Below, piece after piece: positions 15,699-23,940 of a stretch of 64,000 nt of DNA. The DNA is from Streptomyces sp. NBC_01754. GTDB lineage: Bacteria > Actinomycetota > Actinomycetes > Streptomycetales > Streptomycetaceae. Position numbers and translations under genes: made by a program. The DNA is taken from NCBI RefSeq assembly GCF_035918015.1, contig NZ_CP109132.1:7254001-7318000 (forward strand). Reading direction: 5' to 3'. How positions within the stretch are numbered: the first letter of the stretch is position 1; every line of letters begins with the position of its first letter. The notes beneath the pieces are model-generated. The model was not told where the DNA came from, did not search any database, and saw only the letters and a program-made list of their open reading frames with translations.

Positions 15699-16657
15699 GG
15701 AGGCGGCGCACCGGCGCCCCGACCGTGGCCACGCTGCTCCTGCCGCTGCTCGCCACCGCCTGCACCACCGGACCCAGCCTGGAGAACCAGGGCGTCGTCA
15801 CCGCGCCGCCCGGGGACAGCAGGCACCTGACCATCGGCTCGGCCGGCTTCACCGAGAGCGATCTGCTCGCCCAGATGTACGCCCTGCTGCTGGAGCGGGC
15901 CGGCTACTCCACCCGGATCCTGTCCGTCACCAACCGGGAGATCTACGAACCGGCCCTGGAGAGCGGCCAGATCGACGTCGTCCCGGAGTACGCGGCCACG
16001 TTCGCCGACTGGCTGAAGGCCAAGGCGGACGGGCCCGACGCGGAGCCGGCGGGCTCGCCCGACCTGGACACCACCATGAAGGCACTGCGCGCCCTCGCCG
16101 CACCCCGGGGGCTCACCGTGCTCCCGCCCGGCCGGGCCGTCGACCAGAACGCCTTCGCGGTCGCCGCCGGCTACGCGGCGGAGCACCGCCTCAAGACCCT
16201 CAGCGACCTCGGGGAGTCCGGCCTGCCCGTACGGCTGGCGGCCGGCGACGAGTGCGTGAAGCGGCCCTACTGCGAGCCCGGCCTCAAGAAGGTCTACGGC
16301 ATCGACATCACCGCCGTCGACCCCAAGGGCGTCGGTACCACCCAGGCCAAACAGGCCGTCCAGGACGGGCAGGACCAGATGGTCCTCACCACCACCACCG
16401 ACGCCACCCTCGACGACTTCGGCCTGGTGCTGCTGGCGGACGACAGGCACCTGCAGAACGCCGACCACCTCGTCCCCGTGGTCAACCGGGCCCGCGCGGG
16501 CAGCAGCGGGGTCCGCGACGCCCTGGGACAGCTCAACACCGTCCTGACCACCGCCGACCTGGCCCGGATGAACGAGCGGGTCGACAGCTGGCGCAGGCTC
16601 CCCGAGGACGTCGCCCGTACCTACCTGGAGTCCGAGGGGCTCATCCCGAAGCACTGA
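15695..16657 (+). CDS. Osmoprotectant-binding lipoprotein (OpuCC/ProX-like)
   Basis: A 320-residue extracellular solute-binding lipoprotein of the OpuAC/ProX family. The signal peptide ends in LLATAC, a standard lipobox. ESDLLAQMYALLLERAG near residue 50, VVPEYAATFADW and a late DDFGLVLLADDRHLQNADHLVP stretch are typical, with aromatic residues that would cage a quaternary amine. It starts at ATG 15695 within an ATGA overlap. The ATPase partner is encoded convergently at 17966-19129. Confidence 0.87.
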   Translation: MRRRRTGAPTVATLLLPLLATACTTGPSLENQGVVTAPPGDSRHLTIGSAGFTESDLLAQMYALLLERAGYSTRILSVTNREIYEPALESGQIDVVPEYAATFADWLKAKADGPDAEPAGSPDLDTTMKALRALAAPRGLTVLPPGRAVDQNAFAVAAGYAAEHRLKTLSDLGESGLPVRLAAGDECVKRPYCEPGLKKVYGIDITAVDPKGVGTTQAKQAVQDGQDQMVLTTTTDATLDDFGLVLLADDRHLQNADHLVPVVNRARAGSSGVRDALGQLNTVLTTADLARMNERVDSWRRLPEDVARTYLESEGLIPKH

Positions 16658-16727
16658 ACCGTCCCGACCGGACGAGCGCGCCGGACCCTTGGACCGGCGG
16701 CCGGGCACCCCTGGCCGACCCTGGTGT

Positions 16728-16739
16728 GCAAGCGCTTGC
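16728..16739. promoter_or_regulatory. LacI-type palindrome GCAAGCGCTTGC
   Basis: A perfect 12-base palindrome with the central CG typical of LacI-family operators. It lies between the convergent ends of the binding-protein gene (stop at 16657) and the acetylxylan-esterase-type gene (stop at 16798), not in front of a recognised start. Function is unproven. Confidence 0.35.
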
Positions 16740-16797
16740 CCGAAGGGGCGCGCGAGCTCGTGGGCGAGGCCGGCCGGGGGACGGGCCCACCTCGCCG

Positions 16798-17772
16798 TCA
16801 GTCCTTCAGGAACCGGGGGAGCCGGGCCAGTTGTACGGCCTGCTGGAACGGGCCACCGCCCTCGTGGTCGTTGAAGTCGTAGACCTCGATCTCCTTGACC
16901 GGATGCGCGTACGCGTTGAACGCCGCGAAGACCGTGGACGGCGGGCAGGTCTGGTCCTCCAGGGCCACCGAGAACAGGGCCGGCGCCCGGCCGCGTGCGG
17001 CGAAGTGCACCCCGTCGACGTAGGCCAGCGTCCGGCCGGCCTGCTGGGAGCGGCCCCGGTGGGTCTTGAGGTAGTCGCCGATCTCGCGGTACGGCTTGCG
17101 GTCGGTCAGCCGGATCGCCCGGGGGAAGTCACAGAGGAACGGCACGTCCGGCGCCACGGCCGCCAGGTCGGGGACCAGGCCGCCGACCGCGAGCGCCAGT
17201 CCGCCGCCCTGGCTCGCACCCAGCGCCACGGTTCGGGACGCGTCTGCCAGCGGATGCGAGCGGGCCGCCTCCACGGCGCGCACAGCGTCGGTGATCACCC
17301 GGCGGTAGTAGTACGTGTACGGGTCCTCGATGCCCCGGGTCATGAAACCCGGCAGCGACGGCCCACTGCCCACCGGGTCGGCGGTGTCACCGGGCGCCCA
17401 GCCGCTGCCCTGGCCGCGTGTGTCCATCACGAAGTGGGCCATGCCGGCCGAGGCCCAGAGCAGGTGAGTGTGCGGCAGACCGCGTCCGCCGCCGTATCCG
17501 ATGTACTCGACGACCACCGGCAGGGGAGCGGTGGCCCCGGCCGGTATCACGAACCACCCCTTGACGGGATGGCCGCCGAAGCCCGCGAACGTCACGTCGT
17601 ACACCTCGACCCCGGACAGACCGCCGACGGCGCGCGGTTCGAATCGGGCGTCCAGCTCGTGGGTCCGTGCCTCGCCGAGTGTGGCCGACCAGAACGCGTC
17701 GAAGTCCTCCGGCTCGGTGGACCGGCTGCGGTAGGTGCGCAGTTCGTCGAGGGGCAGGTCGAACAGGGCCAT
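16798..17772 (-). CDS. Acetylxylan esterase / cephalosporin-C deacetylase family hydrolase
   Basis: A 324-residue alpha/beta hydrolase of carbohydrate esterase family 7, which removes acetyl groups from xylo-oligosaccharides and related substrates. FDLPLDELRTYRS at the start, DTRGQGSGW in the middle, the nucleophile motif GASQGGGLAL near residue 185, an acid in ALEDQTCPPS and the histidine in NDHEGGG complete the triad. ATG 17772 has AGAAGGCGG upstream. No signal peptide is present, so it should act inside the cell. It sits between the two halves of an osmoprotectant transporter without an obvious functional link. The 17773-17965 gap holds its promoter region. Confidence 0.87.
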   Translation of the reverse strand: MALFDLPLDELRTYRSRSTEPEDFDAFWSATLGEARTHELDARFEPRAVGGLSGVEVYDVTFAGFGGHPVKGWFVIPAGATAPLPVVVEYIGYGGGRGLPHTHLLWASAGMAHFVMDTRGQGSGWAPGDTADPVGSGPSLPGFMTRGIEDPYTYYYRRVITDAVRAVEAARSHPLADASRTVALGASQGGGLALAVGGLVPDLAAVAPDVPFLCDFPRAIRLTDRKPYREIGDYLKTHRGRSQQAGRTLAYVDGVHFAARGRAPALFSVALEDQTCPPSTVFAAFNAYAHPVKEIEVYDFNDHEGGGPFQQAVQLARLPRFLKD

Positions 17773-17965
17773 GCGGGGCCGCCTTCTGTCACAGGAGTGA
17801 GGTGAATGAACGATGAGCACACCGCATGACGGCGGTGGGGCGCAACAGGCCCGCCACGCCGCGCAACCCTCCCAGCGACCACCGCGACCGCAGCCCGACC
17901 CCTTCGAGCGCCGCCGCGCCGGTACGGGCCCCGTCTCCGGGCGCCGCTGCTCCGGCGCGGGCCGC

Positions 17966-19129
17966 CTACGCGTCCGCGACCGAGTCGAACGTGACCTCGT
18001 CGCGGCCGACGCCCCGCGCGTCCGCGTCCACCGACCGCCGGAGTGCCTCGTGCAGCTTCGCCGGGGTGAGGACTCCGAGGAAGCGCGCCCCGTCCAGCAC
18101 CGCCACCCACCCGGCGTCGTGCTGGAGCATCTCGCTGAAGGCCTGCTTCAGCGGCGCGCCGACGGGCACCCAGGCGTCCATGCGCCGGGCCAGGCCGCCG
18201 ACCGTCCCGCGCCCCCCGGCACCGCGCAGGGCGTCGGCCGCCACCCAGCCGTGCAGTTCGCACTGCCCGTTGAGGACGACGGCCCAGCGCGCGCCCAGGC
18301 CGGTGAGCCGCGCCGCGGCGGCCGCCGCCGGCTCGTCCAGGAAGGCCGTAGGGGGCTCCTCCAGGTCCTCGGGCTCGACCGCCGTGACCGAGAGCCGCTT
18401 CAGACCGCGGTCGGCGCCGACGAACCGGGCCACGTACGGCGTCGCGGGAGTGCCGAGGACCGCGCCCGGACGGTCGTACTGCTCGATGCGCCCCTTCCCG
18501 TACACGGCGATCCGGTCGCCCATCCGGACCGCTTCCTCGATGTCGTGCGTCACCAGCAGGACGGTCTTCCTGACCTCCGACTGGAGCCGCAGGAACTCGT
18601 TCTGCAGTCGCTCGCGCACCACCGGGTCCACCGCCCCGAACGGTTCGTCCATGAGGAGCACCGGCGGGTCCGCGGCCAGCGCGCGGGCGACCCCCACCCG
18701 CTGGCGCTCCCCGCCGGAGAGCTGGGCGGGGTACCGCGGCCCGTACGTCTTCGGGTCCAGGCCCACCAGGTCCAGCAGCTCCGCGGCACGCCGCCGGGCC
18801 CGGTCGCGCTTCCAGCCGACCAGCGCCGGCACGGTCGCCGTGTTGTCCAGTACGGTCCGGTGCGGGAAGAGGCCGACCTGCTGGATGACATAGCCGATCC
18901 GGCGGCGCAGCCGCACCGGGTCGATCGTGGAGACGTCCTGGCCGTCCACCAGGATCCGGCCCGACGTCGGTTCGATGAGCCGGTTCACCATCATCATCGT
19001 GGTGGTCTTTCCGCAGCCCGACGGCCCGACGAGTGTGACCAGCTCGCCCTTGCGGACCTCGAAGGTCAGTCCGTCGACCGCGCTGGTCCCGTCCGGATAG
19101 ACCTTGCCGACCTGCTCGAACCGGATCAT
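17966..19129 (-). CDS. Osmoprotectant ABC transporter ATP-binding protein (OpuCA type) with CBS region
   Basis: A 387-residue ATPase that should power the permeases encoded at 14338-15698. Walker A GPSGCGKTT lies at about 35-43, IQQVGLFPHRT marks the Q loop, the signature is LSGGERQRVGVARALA and Walker B is VLLMDEPFGAVDP. The last 110 residues form a degenerate CBS-type pair (GWVAVLDGARFLGVLT), which in OpuA-type systems senses ionic strength or c-di-AMP. The chosen ATG has no strong ribosome site. Leftward frames continue far upstream, but those extensions are unrelated to the family. Confidence 0.88.
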   Translation of the reverse strand: MIRFEQVGKVYPDGTSAVDGLTFEVRKGELVTLVGPSGCGKTTTMMMVNRLIEPTSGRILVDGQDVSTIDPVRLRRRIGYVIQQVGLFPHRTVLDNTATVPALVGWKRDRARRRAAELLDLVGLDPKTYGPRYPAQLSGGERQRVGVARALAADPPVLLMDEPFGAVDPVVRERLQNEFLRLQSEVRKTVLLVTHDIEEAVRMGDRIAVYGKGRIEQYDRPGAVLGTPATPYVARFVGADRGLKRLSVTAVEPEDLEEPPTAFLDEPAAAAAARLTGLGARWAVVLNGQCELHGWVAADALRGAGGRGTVGGLARRMDAWVPVGAPLKQAFSEMLQHDAGWVAVLDGARFLGVLTPAKLHEALRRSVDADARGVGRDEVTFDSVADA

Positions 19130-19234
19130 GTGTGCACGGTAGGAGCCGCCGGTGCCCCCTGCACACGGGCCGGGACCGACCGGGTCACGGAGGTGTGCTG
19201 AACTGTCCGGGAACCACCGGAGACAGGAGCACTC

Positions 19235-20536
19235 TTGAACAGCTATCGCCATCCCGGCCTCGTCCTCACCGACCACCGGTTCACGGTCCCGCTCGACCAC
19301 GACGATCCAGGCGGCGAGAAGATCGAGATCTTCGCCCGGGAGGCCGTGGCCTCGTCCAAGGCGGACGAGAAGCTGCCCTGGCTGGTCTACCTGGAGGGTG
19401 GCCCCGGGTTCGGGGCCCGCCGCTTCGTCGGCGCCGAGGCGTGGCTCGGCCGGGCCGTGGAGGAGTTCCGGGTGCTGCTGCTGGACCAGCGCGGCACCGG
19501 TCTGTCCACCCCGGCCAACCGCCAGACCCTCCCGCTGCGCGGCGGTGCCCGTGAGCAGGCCGACTACCTGGCGCACTTCCGCTCCGACAGCATCGTCCGT
19601 GACTGCGAGCTGATCCGCCCGCAACTCACCGGCGGAGCGCCCTGGACCGTCCTGGGGCAGTCCTTCGGCGGTTTCTGCGCCGTCCGCTACCTCTCGGCCG
19701 CCCCCGAGGGGCTGGAACAGGTCCTGATCACCGGCGGGCTTCCCTCTCTGGACGCCCATGCCGACGACGTCTACCGGGCCGCCTACCCCCGGATCGAACG
19801 CAAGGTCGCCGCGCACTACGCCCGCTACCCGCAGGATGTCGAGCGGGCCCGCGCGATCACCGCGTACCTCGCCGAGCAGCGGCCCGAGACCGCGGGCCAT
19901 CGCCTGACCCCCGAAAGCTTCCAGTCGCTCGGCATCCTGCTGGGCGGCGGCACCGGCAGCCACCAGTTGCACCACCTCCTGGAGAACGCCTTCGTCACCG
20001 GGCCGCACGGCACGGAGCTCTCCGACGCCTTCCAGGAGGCCGTGCGCGGAGCCACCTCGTTCGCCGGCCACCCGCTGTACGCCCTGGTGCACGAGTCGAT
20101 CTACGGGCAGGGCGGGCAGCCCACCGGCTGGTCCGCCGAACGCGTCCGCGCGGAGTTCCCGCAGTTCGACGCCCAGGCGGCACTCGCCGGTGACGGACCG
20201 GTCCTGTTCACCGGGGAGAGCATCCACCCCTGGCACTTCGAGGTCGACCCGGCCCTGCGCCCCCTGCGCGAGACCGCCGAACTGCTCGCCGCCCGCACCG
20301 ACTGGCCCGCCCTGTACGACGCGGAGCGGCTGGCGGCCAACGAGGTGCCCGTCGCCGCGGCCGTCTACCACGACGACATGTACGTGGACACGGGTCACGC
20401 GCTGCGTACCGCTTCCTCGATCCGGGGTCTGCGCACCTGGGTGACCAGCGAGTTCGAGCACGACGGACTGCGTGCGGGCGGCCCCCGTGTGCTGGACCGG
20501 CTGCTCGCCCTCGTACGGGGGGAGAGCGACCGGTAG
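19235..20536 (+). CDS. Proline iminopeptidase-like alpha/beta hydrolase (peptidase family S33)
   Basis: A 433-residue hydrolase starting at TTG 19235 with ACAGGAG upstream. The oxyanion segment is LEGGPGFGARR, followed by LLLDQRGTGLSTP. The nucleophile elbow GQSFGG has Ser at residue 143, and the catalytic His is probably in the C-terminal SEFEHDGLR. Members remove N-terminal proline from peptides. No signal peptide is seen, so it is cytoplasmic. The length fits Streptomyces and Xanthomonas-type enzymes. Confidence 0.87.
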   Translation: MNSYRHPGLVLTDHRFTVPLDHDDPGGEKIEIFAREAVASSKADEKLPWLVYLEGGPGFGARRFVGAEAWLGRAVEEFRVLLLDQRGTGLSTPANRQTLPLRGGAREQADYLAHFRSDSIVRDCELIRPQLTGGAPWTVLGQSFGGFCAVRYLSAAPEGLEQVLITGGLPSLDAHADDVYRAAYPRIERKVAAHYARYPQDVERARAITAYLAEQRPETAGHRLTPESFQSLGILLGGGTGSHQLHHLLENAFVTGPHGTELSDAFQEAVRGATSFAGHPLYALVHESIYGQGGQPTGWSAERVRAEFPQFDAQAALAGDGPVLFTGESIHPWHFEVDPALRPLRETAELLAARTDWPALYDAERLAANEVPVAAAVYHDDMYVDTGHALRTASSIRGLRTWVTSEFEHDGLRAGGPRVLDRLLALVRGESDR

Positions 20537-20547
20537 GTCGTGTCCGT

Positions 20548-20595
20548 GACGTCCCCGCCCGGCCCGCGACGTGCCGCGGGCCGGGCGGGGACGTC
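20548..20595. terminator. Strong bidirectional terminator, 21-base-pair stem
   Basis: Perfect 21-base arms (20548-20568 and 20575-20595) and a 6-base loop lie between the convergent iminopeptidase and rhodanese genes. This is the longest perfect stem I found in the window. Confidence 0.75.
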
Positions 20596-20652
20596 GGTCG
20601 TACGGCGGGGTTCCCGTGGCCACGGCCCGGCGTCCGGGGCCCGGCCGGGAGG

Positions 20653-21225
20653 TCAGCGCTGGAGGGCCTCCAGCGTGGCGTCCAGGTCCGCCGTGGCCTG
20701 CGGTGCGCGGTTGTGCGGGAGCTTCGACAGTGCCGCCGCGAGGCCGCAGGTGTTGCTCACCGCCGAGTAGACCAGGCCCGCACCGATGCCCGCCGACAGC
20801 CAGCGCGCGGCCGGCAGACGCCGGCCCACCAGCAGACCGGCCACCACCAGTGAACCGGCGGCGAACCGCACCTGGCGTTCCATCGGCCAGGTGGTCCGGG
20901 CACCCTCCGGCCGGTCCAGCACGAGCCCGTCGCTCTCCCAGGCGGAGGTCCCGCCGGTCAGCGTGACGGCCTCGATGTCGGCGTCGGCGAGGATCTCGCA
21001 GGCCCGGGCGGAGCGCACGCCGGAGGCGCACACCACCAGCAGGGAACCGCGGGCCGAGGCCGACTTCAGGGCGGGAACCGCCTCCGGGAGGCGGTCGAGC
21101 GGGATGTTCGACGCGCCGGGCACGTGCCCGCCGGCGTACTCGCCGGGCGCCCGTACATCGACGACGGTGAACTCCTCCAGACGCGCTGAGACCTGGGCGG
21201 GGGAGAGGGCGGAGGGGCTGGTCAC
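20653..21225 (-). CDS. Rhodanese-domain membrane protein (YgaP-like)
   Basis: A 190-residue protein from GTG 21225 with GGAAG upstream. A rhodanese domain fills residues 1-100, with [18 protein letters not shown] and the active loop CASGVR (Cys66). Two hydrophobic spans follow in a DUF2892-like tail ([17 protein letters not shown], then [18 protein letters not shown]). YgaP-type proteins move sulfane sulfur at the membrane. A CsoR/CstR-type operator lies 81 bases upstream, suggesting induction by persulfide or copper. Confidence 0.9.
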   Translation of the reverse strand: MTSPSALSPAQVSARLEEFTVVDVRAPGEYAGGHVPGASNIPLDRLPEAVPALKSASARGSLLVVCASGVRSARACEILADADIEAVTLTGGTSAWESDGLVLDRPEGARTTWPMERQVRFAAGSLVVAGLLVGRRLPAARWLSAGIGAGLVYSAVSNTCGLAAALSKLPHNRAPQATADLDATLEALQR

Positions 21226-21305
21226 GTGCGACTTCCTTTCGTTCGCCGGGGCGGGCGGGGCAGGGCCGGAGTCGCCGGCCGACTGTCCGCCCCAGGAGTC
21301 CGATA

Positions 21306-21321
21306 ATACCCCAGGGGGTAT
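21306..21321. promoter_or_regulatory. CsoR/CstR-type operator (ATACCCC-AG-GGGGTAT)
   Basis: Perfect 7-base arms ATACCCC/GGGGTAT flank AG. This is the classic operator form for CsoR-family repressors, including the copper sensor CsoR and the persulfide sensor CstR. It lies between the divergent rhodanese and PIG-L genes. The rhodanese is the natural target of a CstR-like regulator; no such regulator gene is in the window. Confidence 0.7.
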
Positions 21322-21445
21322 AAGCCGAAGGTGTGAGCCCCCTCGGGGTGGTTCGCGCACGGCGGCGGGTGGGCCGGGCACTTCGGCTCGCCTGCCCGGA
21401 TCCGCCTCCGGAATGCGGCAGACCTCTGCGGATAACCTGCCGGGT

Positions 21446-22177
21446 ATGACAGAGCAGCTGGAACCCATGCCCACGGACTGGCGGCGGGCGCTGGCGGTCG
21501 TGGCTCATCCCGACGACCTGGAGTACGGCTGCGCGGCGGCCGTCGCGGGCTGGACCGACGAGGGCCGCGAGGTCTCCTACCTTCTGGCGAGCCGGGGGGA
21601 GGCCGGGATCGACACCGTCGCCCCCCAGGAGTGCGGGCCCCTGCGGGAGAGGGAGCAGCGGGCGAGCGCCGCCGCCGTCGGCGTCCACACGGTGGAGTTC
21701 CTCGACCACCGCGACGGGGTGATCGAGTACGGTACGGCACTGCGCCGCGACATCGCGGCGGCCGTCCGCCGTCACCGGCCCGAGCTGGTCGTCACCCTCA
21801 ACCACCGGGACACCTGGGGCGGTGTCCTCTGGAACACCCCCGACCACCGTGCGGTCGGCCGCGCGGCCCTGGACGCCGTCGACGACGCGGGCAACCGCTG
21901 GATCTTCCCCGAACTGACCGAGCAGGGACTGGAGCCGTGGAGCGGTGTGCGCTGGGTCGCCGTCGCGGGCACCGACCGGCCCACCCACGCGGTCGACGCG
22001 ACCGCCGGATTCGAGCGTGCGGTGCGCTCGCTGCTCGCCCACCGCACGTACATCGAGGTCCTGACGGACGAGGAGCCGGAGGCGTACTGCCGGGCCCTGC
22101 TGACCGGTATGGCCGAGGCGGCCGCCGAACGCTTCGGCGGGCGCCCGGCCGTGGCCTTCGAGCTCTTCGCGCGCTGA
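21446..22177 (+). CDS. PIG-L/LmbE-family deacetylase
   Basis: A 243-residue zinc deacetylase of the LmbE/PIG-L family, which removes N-acetyl groups from GlcNAc-type substrates or related conjugates; mycothiol enzymes MshB and Mca belong here. The metal motif [10 protein letters not shown] starts at about residue 19, and NHRDTWGG and [16 protein letters not shown] follow. ATG 21446 has no strong ribosome site. The substrate is unknown. Confidence 0.87.
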   Translation: MTEQLEPMPTDWRRALAVVAHPDDLEYGCAAAVAGWTDEGREVSYLLASRGEAGIDTVAPQECGPLREREQRASAAAVGVHTVEFLDHRDGVIEYGTALRRDIAAAVRRHRPELVVTLNHRDTWGGVLWNTPDHRAVGRAALDAVDDAGNRWIFPELTEQGLEPWSGVRWVAVAGTDRPTHAVDATAGFERAVRSLLAHRTYIEVLTDEEPEAYCRALLTGMAEAAAERFGGRPAVAFELFAR

Positions 22178-22197
22178 GCCCGCGCCGGGGCGTCCGG

Positions 22198-22231
22198 GCC
22201 CGTGGCCGGCGACGGTTCGCCGGCCACGGGC
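22198..22231 (+). terminator. Terminator hairpin after the PIG-L gene
   Basis: Perfect 15-base arms (22198-22212 and 22217-22231) enclose a 4-base loop, 21 bases past the stop and just before the promoter of the next gene. Confidence 0.7.
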
Positions 22232-22235
22232 GGGA

Positions 22236-22264
22236 TTGACAAACCCGTTTGCCGATCCTGCAAT
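22236..22264 (+). promoter_or_regulatory. Promoter with embedded inverted repeat upstream of the XRE-cupin gene
   Basis: TTGACA (22236-22241) lies 17 bases before TGCAAT, a good sigma-70-type pair. The -35 overlaps CAAACCCGTTTG (22239-22250), an inverted repeat with 5-base arms. The predicted transcript would be nearly leaderless for an ATG at 22271. A site here is well placed for autorepression. Confidence 0.5.
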
Positions 22265-22270
22265 GGGCGG

Positions 22271-22870
22271 ATGAAGGAACAGAGTGGGAGCGCCCCCGAC
22301 CTCGACGCCGTACTCACCGGGGTCGGCCCCCGGCTGCGCCGGCTGCGCAAGGACCGGGGAGTGACGCTCGCCGCTCTCGCCGAGGCCACCGGCATCTCCG
22401 TGTCCACGCTCTCCCGGCTGGAGTCCGGTGGCCGGCGGCCCAGTCTGGAGCTGCTGCTGCCCATCGCCCGCGCCCACGAGGTGCCGCTCGACGACCTGGT
22501 GGGGGCGCCGCCCCCGGGGGACCCCCGGGTCCGGGCCAAACCCATCGTGCACGGCGGGAAGACCTCGCTCCCGCTGACCGGCAGGCCCGGTGGCCTCCAG
22601 GCGTACAAGGTCGTCCACGAGAAGAAGGACGACGACGGCTGCGAGCAGCGCACGCACGAAGGCTACGAATGGCTCTACGTGCTCTCGGGGCGGCTGCGGC
22701 TGCGCCTCGCCGAGCACGACCTGGTGCTGGGCCCGGGGGAGGCCGCCGAGTTCGACACCAGGCTGCCGCACTGGTTCGGCCCCGCGGGCGACGAACCGGC
22801 CGAATACCTGAGTCTCTTCGGGCCGCAGGGGGAGCGCATGCATGTGCGGGCCAGGCCGAAGCGGTCCTGA
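22271..22870 (+). CDS. XRE-family regulator with C-terminal cupin domain
   Basis: A 199-residue two-domain regulator. A Cro/CI-type helix-turn-helix (LAALAEATGISVSTLSRLES) fills about residues 14-65, and a cupin beta-barrel (HEGYEWLYVLSGRLRLRL, then LGPGEAAEFDTRLPHWF) fills about 115-190 and probably binds a small effector. ATG 22271 is chosen because it lies at the expected distance from a good promoter. Neighbours give no firm target beyond itself. Confidence 0.88.
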   Translation: MKEQSGSAPDLDAVLTGVGPRLRRLRKDRGVTLAALAEATGISVSTLSRLESGGRRPSLELLLPIARAHEVPLDDLVGAPPPGDPRVRAKPIVHGGKTSLPLTGRPGGLQAYKVVHEKKDDDGCEQRTHEGYEWLYVLSGRLRLRLAEHDLVLGPGEAAEFDTRLPHWFGPAGDEPAEYLSLFGPQGERMHVRARPKRS

Positions 22871-22912
22871 ACGGACACCGGCCGGGTGCGCGAAGGGTGT
22901 TCCCACACAGGC

Positions 22913-22924
22913 AAGCAACCGCTT
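22913..22924. promoter_or_regulatory. Possible TetR-type half-site pair before the acyl-CoA dehydrogenase operon
   Basis: AAGCAACCGCTT (arms AAGC/GCTT, 4-base spacer) lies about 48 bases before the quinone oxidoreductase start. TetR repressors of actinobacterial acyl-CoA pathways often bind short repeats of this kind. The arms are only four bases long, so this is weak. Confidence 0.3.
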
Positions 22925-22971
22925 AGTATGCGCCGGAGCAGTGGTAATGCCGACGGTCTTGGAGGCCCCTC

Positions 22972-23940
22972 ATGCAGGCATGGCGAGTGCACCGGAACGG
23001 CGAGCCGGACGAGGTGATGGTGCTCGAGGAGACGGACCGGCCCACCCCCGGCGCCGGGCAGGTGCTGCTCAAGGTGCGCGCGGCGAACATCAACTTCCCC
23101 GACGCGCTGCTCTGCCGGGGCGAGTACCAGGTCAGGCCCCCGCTCCCGTTCACGCCCGGTGTGGAGGTCTGCGGCGAGAGTGAGGACGGCCGCCGGGTGC
23201 TCGCCACCCCGGCCCTGCCCGCCGGCGGACTCGCCCAGTACGTCGTGGCCGACGAGGCGGCCCTGCTGCCCGCGCCCGAGGCGCTGGGCGACGCCGAGGC
23301 GGCCGCTCTGCACATCGGCTACCAGACCGGCTGGTTCGGGCTGCACCGCCGGGCCCGGCTCCAGCAGGGTGAGACGCTCCTCGTGCACGCGGCGGCGGGC
23401 GGCGTGGGCAGCGCGGCCGTCCAGCTGGGCAAGGCGGCCGGCGCCACGGTCATCGGAGTCGTCGGCGGGCCCGGGAAGGCCGGGATCGCCCGCGAGCTCG
23501 GCTGCGACCTGGTCATCGACCGCCGGAGCGAGGACATCGTCGCGGCGGTGAAGGACGCGACCGGCGGACGCGGCGCGGACGTCGTCTACGACCCGGTCGG
23601 CGGGGAGGCCTACGCCAAGTCCGTCAAGTGCGTCGCGTTCGAGGGGCGGGTGGTGGTCGTCGGATTCGCGAGCGGCACCATCCCCACCCCGGCCCTCAAC
23701 CACGCCCTGGTGAAGAACTACGCGATCCTCGGACTCCACTGGGGCCTGTACAACACCAAGGACCCGGCCGCCGTCCGCGCCTGCCACGACGAGCTCAGCC
23801 GGCTCGCCGCGCAGGGCGTCGTCAAGCCCCTGATCAGCGAGCGCGTCCCGATGGCACAGGCCGCACAGGCCGTCCAGCGGGTCGCGGACGGCGCGAGCAC
23901 CGGCCGCATCGTCGTCCTGCCGGACGGGGGCGCCCGATGA
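22972..23940 (+). CDS. NADPH:quinone oxidoreductase / zinc-binding dehydrogenase-like protein
   Basis: A 322-residue medium-chain reductase of the quinone-oxidoreductase group, with no catalytic zinc cysteines in the usual place. ANINFPDALLCRGEYQ is near residue 40, the NADPH motif HAAAGGVGSAAVQLGKAAGA near 142 and VYDPVGGEAY near 205. ATG 22972 has GGAGG upstream. It overlaps the following acyl-CoA dehydrogenase by 4 bases (ATGA), so the three genes are translated together. It may recycle reducing equivalents or reduce an enoyl intermediate. Confidence 0.88.
   Translation: MQAWRVHRNGEPDEVMVLEETDRPTPGAGQVLLKVRAANINFPDALLCRGEYQVRPPLPFTPGVEVCGESEDGRRVLATPALPAGGLAQYVVADEAALLPAPEALGDAEAAALHIGYQTGWFGLHRRARLQQGETLLVHAAAGGVGSAAVQLGKAAGATVIGVVGGPGKAGIARELGCDLVIDRRSEDIVAAVKDATGGRGADVVYDPVGGEAYAKSVKCVAFEGRVVVVGFASGTIPTPALNHALVKNYAILGLHWGLYNTKDPAAVRACHDELSRLAAQGVVKPLISERVPMAQAAQAVQRVADGASTGRIVVLPDGGAR

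Noticed and set aside
17638..17650. TTCGAATC resembling a tRNA T-arm
   Set aside because: Inside the esterase coding region and with no acceptor or anticodon stems around it.
17966..22918. Open minus-strand frame of 1,650 codons running from the ABC ATPase through the iminopeptidase and PIG-L genes
   Set aside because: Only the last 387 residues match a family; the rest is antisense to well-supported genes and reflects GC bias.
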